A DNA stretch of 64,000 nucleotides. Source: Ga0077555 sp963761475 (GTDB lineage Bacteria > Pseudomonadota > Alphaproteobacteria > Rhizobiales > Hyphomicrobiaceae). Shown one piece after another: positions 43,518 through 51,639 of this stretch. The notes under the pieces are model-generated. The model was not told the DNA's origin. It was given only the letters and a program-made list of their open reading frames with translations, and made no database searches. The stretch spans positions 434,001 to 498,000 of the forward strand of contig CAVXGT010000019.1 of the NCBI GenBank assembly GCA_963761475.1, read 5' to 3'. How positions within the stretch are numbered: the first letter of the stretch is position 1; each line of letters starts with the position of its first letter. A program made the translations under genes and the position numbers.

Positions 43518-44161
43518 GGAGCGGGAGGAGGATTTGGGTCGGCGGTCTGGTCGTTCTGGGGCTTGTGCTCGGGGTGACGCGTGGATCCGTCAGGTTGGCC
43601 GCTGGCGAGGAGGCGCGCGGGGTCAACGAGCGCCAGTTGCAGCGGATCATGCGGCAATCGTTTGCCGGCGCACAGCAGCCGTGGCTGGCGCGGCTCGTGC
43701 CGGATGCGACCATGACGGCTTGCGCGAGCTGGCAGAACAAGCCGCCGCAGGCCATAGCTGACGAGATCAAGGCCCGAGAGCGTAAGGCCATCCGCTATCC
43801 TGCCGATGGCAATTTGCTCGGAAACTGGCGGCGAGGCCAGGAGCTGGCACAGTCGGGCTACGGGTTGCGCTTTACCGATTATCCGCCCAAGCGCGCGAAT
43901 GGTGGCAACTGCTATGCCTGCCACCAGCTGAGCCCGGACGAAGTGAGCTTCGGCACGATCGGGGTCAGCCTCAAGGGCTACGGCAAACTTCACACAGCTG
44001 ACAGCCAAGCCCGCTTCGTCTATGAGAAGATCTACAACAGTCAGGCGTTGGTGGCGTGCTCACTGATGCCACGCTTCGGTGCCAACGGAATTTTGACGAT
44101 CGAGAACATCCGCGATCTGGTAGCCTATCTGCTGGACCCAGAGAGTCCGGTCAACAAATGA
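43514..44161 (+). CDS. soxX: Sulfur-oxidising protein SoxX
   Basis: A 215-residue periplasmic mono-haem cytochrome c, partner of SoxA in the SoxAX thiosulfate-coupling enzyme. It has an N-terminal signal segment (about 8-27), a helical extension of about 100 residues, the haem site CYACH at 133-137, and a likely axial methionine in CSLMPRFG at 185. The extension makes it longer than the roughly 150-residue SoxX of Paracoccus, so it belongs to the long SoxX type. It is translationally coupled to soxA (ATGA overlap). Confidence 0.92.
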   Translation: MRSGRRIWVGGLVVLGLVLGVTRGSVRLAAGEEARGVNERQLQRIMRQSFAGAQQPWLARLVPDATMTACASWQNKPPQAIADEIKARERKAIRYPADGNLLGNWRRGQELAQSGYGLRFTDYPPKRANGGNCYACHQLSPDEVSFGTIGVSLKGYGKLHTADSQARFVYEKIYNSQALVACSLMPRFGANGILTIENIRDLVAYLLDPESPVNK

Positions 44162-44220
44162 GCACGTCCTAGGGGCCATGAGCGAACTGGCCTCCCGGGT
44201 CCAGCACGGCTGAGAAAACA

Positions 44221-45933
44221 TTGAACCTTTCTCGACGGGAGTTCCTGACTGTCGCTGCTGCTGCGACCTCCCTGATGGGGTCAGGGGGGAGCTTGGCGCG
44301 TGCAGCGGACGGCGAGAAGATCGGTCTCGATGACCTGCTGCGCTTCACGCCCAAAGGCAAGCTGTCGCTGCTGCACATGACGGACTGCCACGCGCAGCTC
44401 AATCCTCTCTACTACCGTGAGCCCGAGATCAATCTCGGGGTCGGCGAGATGGCGGGGCGCCCGCCGCATCTCACGGGCAAGGACCTGCTCACGGCCTATG
44501 GCATCAAGCCTGGCTCGTTTGCTGCCTATGCGCTGGCTGCTACCGACTTCGAGGCGTTGGCGCGCAACTACGGGCAGGTCGGCGGCATGGACCGGATGGC
44601 GACGCTGGTTGCGGCCATCAGGGCCGAGCGGGGGCCGAGCAATGTGCTCTTCCTCGATGGCGGGGATCTGCTGCAGGGCTCCTATACGGCCCTGAAGACC
44701 CGCGGGGAGGACATGGTGCGCGTCGGCGAGGCGCTGGGCCTCGATGCCACGACAGGACATTGGGAGTTCACGCTTGGCGCCGATCGGGTGGTGGAACTCT
44801 ACGGCGACAAGACGCGCTCCGGTTTCACCAAGACCGAGTTCCTGGCTACCAATGTTCGCGATACCGACTTTGAGGAGCCGGTTTTCAACGGCTGGAAGAT
44901 GTTCGAGCGCGGCGGAATGCTGGTTGGCGTTATCGGGCAGGCTTTCCCGCACACGGCCATTGCCAACCCTCGCTGGCTGGTGCCGAAATGGTGGTTCGGT
45001 ATTCGCGAACAGGCGCTGGCGCGCACCGTTGCCCACGTGCGCAAGTCAGGCGCGGAACTGGTGGTGCTGCTTTCGCATAACGGCTTCGATGTCGATCGCA
45101 AGATGGCTGGTCGGGTGCCGGGTATCGACGTCATCCTGTCCGGGCACACGCACGACGCCTTGCCGCGGCCGGTCCAGGTCGGCCGCACGCTGGTGATCGC
45201 GTCGGGATCGCATGGCAAATTCCTGTCGCGCCTCGATGTCGACATGCGTGACGGCGAACTGCGGGAGTGGAACTATTCGCTCATTCCGGTTTTGTCGCAG
45301 GCCATTCCCCGCGAGCCGGTGATGGGGCGGCTCGTGGAGAAGATCCGGGAGCCTTATCGCGAGATGCTTGCCACCGAGCTGGCGCGAACCGACATCGCGC
45401 TGCACCGGCGCGGAAATTTCGGCGGCACGCTCGACGATTTCATCTGCGATGCCTTGATGACCGAGCGCGATGCCGAAATCTCGCTCTCGCCAGGGTTTCG
45501 CTGGGGCGGTTCGCTGGCGGCGGGCCAGGCCGTCACCTGGGAGGACGTCTACAACGCCACCGCCATTACATACCCCAACGTCTATCGCGTCCCAATCCGC
45601 GGCGCTTTTCTCAAGACCGTGCTGGAGGACGTGGCCGACAACTTGTTCAATCCCGATCCCTACTACCAGCAAGGTGGGGACATGGTGCGTGTCGGCGGCA
45701 TGGGGTTCACCATCCGGCCAGATGCGCCTATGGGGCAGCGCATTTCCGACCTGACGCTCCTGCGGTCCGGCCAGCCCATCGAGCCATCTCGAAGCTACAT
45801 GGTGGCGGGGTGGGGGTCGGTCAACGAAGGCATCGAGGGGCCGGCCATTTGGGATGTGGTCGCGAGGCACTTGCGCGCGACCAAGGCCGTCGGTGGAACC
45901 GCGGGCAATGCGGTGCGGGTCATTCGGGGGTGA
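44221..45933 (+). CDS. soxB: Thiosulfohydrolase SoxB
   Basis: A 570-residue Mn-dependent hydrolase of the 5'-nucleotidase family that releases sulfate from the SoxY-bound thiosulfonate. A Tat-type leader SRREFLTVAAAA near the start sends it folded to the periplasm. Metal motifs: MTDCHAQ, LDGGDLLQGS, TGHWEFTLG (the SoxB form of the GNHE motif), LLSHNGFD and SGHTHDALP. The only in-frame start is TTG at 44221, which gives the expected leader. The last 14 bp overlap the convergent phosphoesterase gene. SoxYZ, its substrate carrier, is not encoded in the window. Confidence 0.94.
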   Translation: MNLSRREFLTVAAAATSLMGSGGSLARAADGEKIGLDDLLRFTPKGKLSLLHMTDCHAQLNPLYYREPEINLGVGEMAGRPPHLTGKDLLTAYGIKPGSFAAYALAATDFEALARNYGQVGGMDRMATLVAAIRAERGPSNVLFLDGGDLLQGSYTALKTRGEDMVRVGEALGLDATTGHWEFTLGADRVVELYGDKTRSGFTKTEFLATNVRDTDFEEPVFNGWKMFERGGMLVGVIGQAFPHTAIANPRWLVPKWWFGIREQALARTVAHVRKSGAELVVLLSHNGFDVDRKMAGRVPGIDVILSGHTHDALPRPVQVGRTLVIASGSHGKFLSRLDVDMRDGELREWNYSLIPVLSQAIPREPVMGRLVEKIREPYREMLATELARTDIALHRRGNFGGTLDDFICDALMTERDAEISLSPGFRWGGSLAAGQAVTWEDVYNATAITYPNVYRVPIRGAFLKTVLEDVADNLFNPDPYYQQGGDMVRVGGMGFTIRPDAPMGQRISDLTLLRSGQPIEPSRSYMVAGWGSVNEGIEGPAIWDVVARHLRATKAVGGTAGNAVRVIRG

Positions 45934-46858
45934 GGCCGGCAAGGTTCGGCGGACCACCGAGCTCGATCATGACGATTTCAGGGGGGACGCCGAAGCGTAC
46001 GGGAATCTTCGAGCAGCCAAGACCGCCCGAGACGACCAGGTGACGGCCTTCCTCGACGATGAGGCCATAGGCAAAGCGATTGCCATACGACGACGGGACG
46101 ATCGGCGAAAATCCTGCGAGCCGGATCTGGCCGCCGTGAGTGTGGCCGGAAATAGTCAGCGCCACGCGATCGGGGACGTCTGGAAAGATGTCGGGCTCGT
46201 GGGCCAAAAGGATCACGGGGGCATCGTCGGTGATGCGGGCCATCAGGCGGGGAAGGTCGTCGACGCCCTGGAATCGGGCGTTACTGCCATGCCAGCCGAC
46301 GACGAAGGCGAGTTGGTCGCCCAATCCTGCCAACCAGAACGGGCGGCCGTCCTTGACGAGGCGGACGGCGTCATTCTCGTAGACGGGGATCGCGGCTTTC
46401 TCGAGTGCGATGCGGCCGGCCACCGGTCCTCGCCGGCGCTTCTTGGCTACCGGGTCGTCCCACCAATCGTGATTGCCAAGAACTGCGTGGACGCCGAGCG
46501 GGGCCTTGAGGCCGGCGAGAATGCTAGCCCACTCGCTGGGGGGAACGCGCCGTGTCTGCCAGCGGTGGCCGGCGGCGTAGTCGCCGAGCAAAAGAATGAC
46601 ATCGGCGCCGAGGCTGTTGGTCCGGTCGACGATCTCCTGGATCCGGGCGGGGGGCATATACGGCTCGCCGGCGTGCAGATCGGCGATGACGGCGACCTTA
46701 AGCCTGAAGTCGCGAGGCCAGTTGCCCGGCGTCGGAAGGCGATAGCGCGTAACCTCCAGGCGAAACCGCGGCTCGATACCGAAGGCATAGGCCCCGAAGC
46801 TGACGCCGCTCAATCCCAATGTGACGAGGCCCTTGATGAGCCCGCGGCGCGTGATCAC
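45920..46858 (-). CDS. Metallophosphoesterase, YaeI-like
   Basis: A 312-residue calcineurin-like phosphoesterase with an N-terminal twin-arginine or membrane leader (ITRRGLIKGLVTLG). Metal ligands appear in VIADLHAG, LLLGDYAAG, LGNHDWW, LLAHEPD and SGHTHGGQ. Proteins of this group are membrane-associated phosphodiesterases; substrates proposed for relatives include lipid A precursors and nucleotides. The start codon is GTG at 46858. It converges on soxB, with a 14-bp overlap of the two 3' ends. Confidence 0.9.
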   Translation of the reverse strand: MITRRGLIKGLVTLGLSGVSFGAYAFGIEPRFRLEVTRYRLPTPGNWPRDFRLKVAVIADLHAGEPYMPPARIQEIVDRTNSLGADVILLLGDYAAGHRWQTRRVPPSEWASILAGLKAPLGVHAVLGNHDWWDDPVAKKRRRGPVAGRIALEKAAIPVYENDAVRLVKDGRPFWLAGLGDQLAFVVGWHGSNARFQGVDDLPRLMARITDDAPVILLAHEPDIFPDVPDRVALTISGHTHGGQIRLAGFSPIVPSSYGNRFAYGLIVEEGRHLVVSGGLGCSKIPVRFGVPPEIVMIELGGPPNLAGLTPE

Positions 46859-47051
46859 TGTTGCATTCCAATACGGTTGGTTACGTTGTGCGGTGCCGGG
46901 CTCGAGGCATTTGGGCTCAGTCAGCCAAGTTAACGACCTATTCTAAAGAGAATATGGATGGCGGAATTGCGATTTTTTGACGGAACTGGCCAAGGCAAGA
47001 GCGCACGCTTCAGGGCGGCTCGGTGGACGCAAAGGCCATGGCTGGAGTTGC

Positions 47052-48956
47052 ATGCTCATGAATATTGATAAACCAGAGAACGCCCAAGTCCGTGGTGGGG
47101 TCAGGGAGGCTGGACTGATCGAGGTCGCAGGCGATGCTCGCAGGGACGCGCAGTTCGCGCTTGGACCAAGTGACGATCGACTGCGGCTGGCGCTGGAAGC
47201 AGCCGGACTTGGGACATTCCGCGTCAACGTTGGCGACGACGAGGTCCACTACTCTCCAGAGCTTGCCGAGATGCTTGGGGTTCCCGGCACATCAACGGTG
47301 CCGGTTGGCGCGGCGATGGAGCGCGTGCATCGCGATGATATTGCGGCCTTCAAGGCTGATTACGCCAAGGCGCTGGACCCAGCGGGTACAGGGCACATGC
47401 ACATGGAATACCGGTTCGTCCTGCCGGGCGGGAGCGTGCGTTGGCTGACGTGGACGGGGCGTACGGAATTTCGTGACTTTGCCGGCAAGCGACTAGCCGT
47501 TTCTGTTCTGGGCGTTTGCGCCGATACGACGGAGCGCCGGATCAAAGAATCTCGGCTGCGCGAGAGCGAGGAACGGTTCCGCGCGCTCGTGGCGCTATCG
47601 TCGGATTGGTACTGGGAGCAGGACGAGCATTTTAGGTTCGTGTTCATTTCCGAGCCTGTGCAGAAGTTCAGCGGTATCAACCCGCAATCGCGGCTTGGAA
47701 AATGCCGGTGGGAGTTGCCGACGGTCGGGGTCAGCGAGGCGCAATGGTGCGAACATCGCCGATTGCTCGCGCAACATCTGCCGTTCCGTGATTTCGAGTA
47801 CCGCCAGATCAACGATCGCGGCGAAACGGTCTGGTTGTTGACGAAGGGTGAGCCGGTCTTCGACAGCGAAGGGCGCTTCAAGGGCTACCGTGGTATCGGC
47901 CAGAATGTGACCGCGCGAAAGGAGGCCGAGAGAAAGCTGCGAGAAAGCGAAGCTCGATTCCAGCTTCTGGCCGATAGTGCGCCGGTGCTCATCTGGGTGA
48001 CGGGGCCGGAAGGTGCCATCTATTTCAATCGTCCCTATATCGATTTCGTCGGTGCAAGAGATGAGACCGAACTCACTGGCAAGGGTTGGGCGGCGTATCT
48101 GCATCCGGATGACAAGGCCGCCTATCTTGCCGCTTCGACCGAGGCCGCCAGAACGCGGGCGCCATTCATCGCGCAAGCGCGCTATCGCGGGGTAGACGGT
48201 GGTTATCGCTGGATGAAGTCGATCGGGTTGCCGCGCTTCTCGGAGAACGGCGACTATCTCGGCTACATCGGCTCCACCCTCGACATCACGGATCTGAAGC
48301 TTAACGAGGCGCGCGTTGCGCTGCTGGTGCGGGAGCTCGACCACCGGGTGAAGAACATTCTCGCGCGGGTCGAGGTGGTGATCGAGCGGACGCAGGAGGG
48401 GCAAACGGCGGTCGCACCATTTGGCGAAGCCCTGAGGCGGCGGGTGCGGGCCATGTCCCGCGCCCACGATCTGCTCAGCCGCTCGCAGTGGTGTGGCGCG
48501 GGGATGCACGAAATCATCGATGTCCAAGTGGCGCCGTTTGCAACGGAGAGCAACGTCACCATTGCGGGTCCCGATCTGCTCTTGAACCCGGATGCGGCGC
48601 AAGCCCTGAGCATCGTCATGAACGAACTCGCGACTAATGCCGCCAAGTACGGCGCTCTATCGAGGTCGTCGGGCAAGGTGGACGTTCGCTGGCGGGTCAT
48701 CGGTGCGGGTGGCGGGCATGACGAGGTGGTCGTTGAATGGATCGAAAGCGGCGGGCCACCGGTCGATGCCAGCGCCAAGCCGGGGTATGGCTCGACGGTG
48801 ATCAAGGATTTGCCCGCGCATGAACTCGATGCCAAGGTCGAGCTACTGTTCGGTATCGAGGGCGTCAGCTGCCGGATGAGGATGCCGTTGAACGGGCTCG
48901 CTGCCGAGGCAGGCGGAAGTCCGCTTGTTGCATCAGTGGTCGGGATGGACGGGTGA
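47052..48956 (+). CDS. PAS-domain sensor histidine kinase, HWE family
   Basis: A 634-residue soluble histidine kinase. Three PAS domains are visible: about 35-165 (PELAEMLGVPG), 175-305 (DWYWEQDEHFRFVFIS) and 310-430 (LADSAPVLIWVTG). Linkers of the RLRESEERFRAL type join them. The HWE kinase core follows, with phospho-acceptor H in ELDHRVKNILARV, N-box MNELATNAAKYGALS and the WIE motif in EWIESGG. No membrane segment is seen, so the signal is cytoplasmic. The ATG at 47052 has GGAG 4 nt upstream. It overlaps by 24 bp the 3' end of the convergent receiver gene, its probable partner. Confidence 0.93.
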   Translation: MLMNIDKPENAQVRGGVREAGLIEVAGDARRDAQFALGPSDDRLRLALEAAGLGTFRVNVGDDEVHYSPELAEMLGVPGTSTVPVGAAMERVHRDDIAAFKADYAKALDPAGTGHMHMEYRFVLPGGSVRWLTWTGRTEFRDFAGKRLAVSVLGVCADTTERRIKESRLRESEERFRALVALSSDWYWEQDEHFRFVFISEPVQKFSGINPQSRLGKCRWELPTVGVSEAQWCEHRRLLAQHLPFRDFEYRQINDRGETVWLLTKGEPVFDSEGRFKGYRGIGQNVTARKEAERKLRESEARFQLLADSAPVLIWVTGPEGAIYFNRPYIDFVGARDETELTGKGWAAYLHPDDKAAYLAASTEAARTRAPFIAQARYRGVDGGYRWMKSIGLPRFSENGDYLGYIGSTLDITDLKLNEARVALLVRELDHRVKNILARVEVVIERTQEGQTAVAPFGEALRRRVRAMSRAHDLLSRSQWCGAGMHEIIDVQVAPFATESNVTIAGPDLLLNPDAAQALSIVMNELATNAAKYGALSRSSGKVDVRWRVIGAGGGHDEVVVEWIESGGPPVDASAKPGYGSTVIKDLPAHELDAKVELLFGIEGVSCRMRMPLNGLAAEAGGSPLVASVVGMDG

Positions 48957-49343
48957 CAGCAACGGCTTGAGGGCGGCAATCAAGCTCGCGGCATCGATGG
49001 GCTTCCCGAGGCTTGCCGCTATCCTGTCATCCAGTGAATCCGGGTTGGTATAGCCCGATACCACCACCACGGGGACGCCCTTCTCCAGGAGGCGTTCGAT
49101 CAGGGGGTAGGACATCTGGCCCTTGATATTGAGGTCGACGATGGCGATCGCCGGAATGGAATCGTCGAGCAAGGCGTGCGCGCGCGTAAGGCTGGAAGCG
49201 GGCCCCAAAGTCGAGAGGCTCAGCCCCTCTAGGACAGCAGAGATGGCGCTGGCGACGTGCCAGGAATCTTCGACGAGAAGGACTTGCGGCCGGTTCGACC
49301 GGTCACTGCCAGTCGCCCTGACATTTGAATCTGCTGGTGCCAC
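48933..49343 (-). CDS. Single-domain response regulator (receiver)
   Basis: A 136-residue stand-alone CheY-like receiver. After a 19-residue leader it shows VLLVEDSWHVA (acidic pocket), the phospho-acceptor aspartate in AIAIVDLNIKGQ and the lysine in SLGKPIDA. No output domain is present. HWE kinases in Hyphomicrobiales often signal to such receivers. The 24-bp convergent overlap with the kinase gene supports a functional pair and could allow antisense control. Confidence 0.92.
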   Translation of the reverse strand: MAPADSNVRATGSDRSNRPQVLLVEDSWHVASAISAVLEGLSLSTLGPASSLTRAHALLDDSIPAIAIVDLNIKGQMSYPLIERLLEKGVPVVVVSGYTNPDSLDDRIAASLGKPIDAASLIAALKPLLSPVHPDH

Positions 49344-49568
49344 GCCGAGCCCTGCCTTGCGGGTGATTACGGTCTCGCTATGGCGCGACGATACTACAAG
49401 GGGCGTGACATCATGCTGTCGAATTGCAGTTTCGGCGCGAGGAGGCGTTTGGCCAGGGGCTGGTGGGAAAAGCGGCCCGTACTTGTGGCTGACGGCCGTG
49501 TGGGGAATGATTGCGTTTGGGATCAGCGTCCGTAGGTGCGCTCAGCGCTTCAGCTTCTTGTGAGATCC

Positions 49569-50270
49569 ATGACCAAGCCGCCGCCAGGACGCGAAGATCT
49601 CCACCCCGAATTGCCTGTGAGTGCCTCGCCGTGGCTCAGGGCCATGCACGAGCTGCGCCAGCCGCTGCAGGCGGCGCGGCTGCTGGTCGATGTCGGTATG
49701 GCATCGCCGGCACTGGAGGCGCGCACGAATGCGCGCGTGCTGCTGGGGGCGTGCCTTGCCAATCTGACATCGATGCTCGACCAGCTGGAGCATCTCGAGC
49801 AACGCGAACTTGGGCTGCAGGGCGAGGCGGTCTGCTCCATCGGCTGCGAGGTGCTGCTCTCTGAGGCGAGCGACAGGCTGAATGGCGTATGTCCGGGGTC
49901 AACGGTAACCTGGTCAATTGCGGCGAGTGAGGCTCCTGTCGTGCTGGTGCCACCGGAGGTCGGCGTGGCGATCGTGGCCGGGGTGATGGCGAACGTGGCG
50001 CATGTGCAGGCCCGACAGGCTTGGTCGGCCGTGCGCACTGGCGATGGCGGTGCGATCGAGCTTGCGACCTGGTGTGACGAAGCGAGCGGAATCGCGCGAC
50101 TGGAGGACGCTTTTTTCGTCGAGCTCGCTCGTGGCCTTGAGGCTCCAAACGCTCCACCGATCGTGGCGGGGCTCGGGCTGGTGCGACGGCTCGCCCGAAG
50201 CATTGGGGGAGACGTCGCCTTGGAGGTCCGAGGGGCGGGGGCTCAGGTCGGTGTGCGCCTGCCCGCCTGA
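49569..50270 (+). CDS. Reduced histidine-kinase-like protein with degenerate ATPase domain
   Basis: A protein of about 233 residues. A dimerisation/phospho-acceptor helix carries the H-box MHELRQPLQAARLL (histidine near residue 28). A GHKL-like domain follows (about 95-230). The G2-box is recognisable (GLGLVRRLARSIGGDVALEV), but the N-box is not: the matching segment VAGVMANVAHVQARQ lacks the usual NLxxNAxK pattern. It has no sensor domain or membrane segment. It may be a pseudokinase or a phosphotransfer protein that works with the receiver encoded 225 bp away. Start at 49569; the true family is not certain. Confidence 0.72.
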   Translation: MTKPPPGREDLHPELPVSASPWLRAMHELRQPLQAARLLVDVGMASPALEARTNARVLLGACLANLTSMLDQLEHLEQRELGLQGEAVCSIGCEVLLSEASDRLNGVCPGSTVTWSIAASEAPVVLVPPEVGVAIVAGVMANVAHVQARQAWSAVRTGDGGAIELATWCDEASGIARLEDAFFVELARGLEAPNAPPIVAGLGLVRRLARSIGGDVALEVRGAGAQVGVRLPA

Positions 50271-50320
50271 GCCATGCCGGATGGTGAAAATCTGTCAAGC
50301 GCTAGAGGCTGGCGGCGTTT

Positions 50321-51403
50321 TCAGCGGCGACGTTTGGCATCGTCGACATCGTCGGCGGATGTTTCGGTGTCGGCATCGAACAGGGGCAACTCGGGCGTGG
50401 CGGCGCGCGAGGGTGCGCTGACGCCGAGGTGGCGATAGGCCTTGAGGGTGACGACGCGGCCGCGCGGCGTCCTGCCGATGAATCCCTGTTGCAGCAAATA
50501 GGGCTCGACGATCTCTTCCAGGGCGTCGCGGGGCTCGGACAGTGCTGCGGCGATGGTTTCGATCCCGACCGGCCCGCCCTCGTAGTTCCTGACGATGCAG
50601 GCGAGATAGCGGTGATCGAGGGCGTCGAGGCCTTCACTGTCGACTTCGAGCATGCGCAGCGCCTTGTCGGCCACGGCGGCGTTGATGATCTTGGCCCCAC
50701 CGACGGCTGCGAAGTCGCGGACGCGTCGCAGAAGCCTGCCAGCGATGCGCGGTGTGCCGCGGGAGCGGCGTGCAATCTCCATGGCGCCATCCTGGGCCAT
50801 TGGTGCACCGAGGACGCGGGCTCCGCGGGAGACGATGTGCTCGAGCTCGTCGTGGGTATAGAAATTAAGGCGCACGGGAATGCCGAAGCGGTCGCGCAGG
50901 GGATTGGTCAGCAAGCCCGCGCGGGTGGTGGCACCTACGAGCGTGAACTTCGCGAGGTCGATCTTGACTGAGCGCGCGGCGGGCCCTTCGCCAATGATGA
51001 GATCGAGCTGGAAATCCTCCATCGCGGGGTAGAGGATCTCTTCGACGGCTGGGTTGAGGCGATGGATTTCGTCGATGAAGAGGACGTCGCGTTCTTCGAG
51101 ATTGGTCAAAAGTGCGGCGAGGTCGCCGGCCTTGGCGATGACGGGACCCGATGTCGAGCGAAAGCCGACGCCCATTTCCTTGGCCATGATCTGCGCCAAG
51201 GTGGTCTTGCCAAGTCCAGGGGGGCCGGCAAAAAGGACATGGTCCAGCGCGTCGCCGCGGGCGCGGGCAGCCTGAATGAACACCTTCAGGTTGGCGCGCG
51301 CCTGCTCCTGGCCAACAAAATCGTCTAGTGTCTGCGGGCGGATGGTGGCCTCGAATGCGTCGGCCTCGTTCCGCTCTCCTGTGACCAGGCGTTCGTCGGT
51401 CAT
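50321..51403 (-). CDS. ruvB: Holliday junction branch migration ATPase RuvB
   Basis: A 360-residue AAA+ motor that drives branch migration with RuvA. It contains the QTLDDFVGQEQARANLKVF start, Walker A GPPGLGKTTLA, Walker B LFIDEIHRL, the sensor region GATTRAGLLTNPLRDRFG and the C-terminal winged helix with IGRTPRGRVV. The last 15 residues are acidic/basic and variable. It stands alone: no ruvA or ruvC is adjacent, which differs from the common ruvCAB order. Confidence 0.97.
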   Translation of the reverse strand: MTDERLVTGERNEADAFEATIRPQTLDDFVGQEQARANLKVFIQAARARGDALDHVLFAGPPGLGKTTLAQIMAKEMGVGFRSTSGPVIAKAGDLAALLTNLEERDVLFIDEIHRLNPAVEEILYPAMEDFQLDLIIGEGPAARSVKIDLAKFTLVGATTRAGLLTNPLRDRFGIPVRLNFYTHDELEHIVSRGARVLGAPMAQDGAMEIARRSRGTPRIAGRLLRRVRDFAAVGGAKIINAAVADKALRMLEVDSEGLDALDHRYLACIVRNYEGGPVGIETIAAALSEPRDALEEIVEPYLLQQGFIGRTPRGRVVTLKAYRHLGVSAPSRAATPELPLFDADTETSADDVDDAKRRR

Positions 51404-51639
51404 GCCACGCCTGCCTCCGATTCGACTACTTCTGGTGTTGTGATTGCCGGATCATGCTGCGCTTGGCAACTGCGAAGGGAAAATCGGTTCGTTGCCGGTA
51501 GCTATCGAGTGGGGCAAAAGATGTTCACAGACGGTTCATTCGCTGGCACATAACGTGTTCGGCGGACTGTCTGTCTGGTCATGCTGCGACATGACGATAG
51601 AACGCAACGAAAAGCATTCGTTGGCAATGGGAGTAGAAC

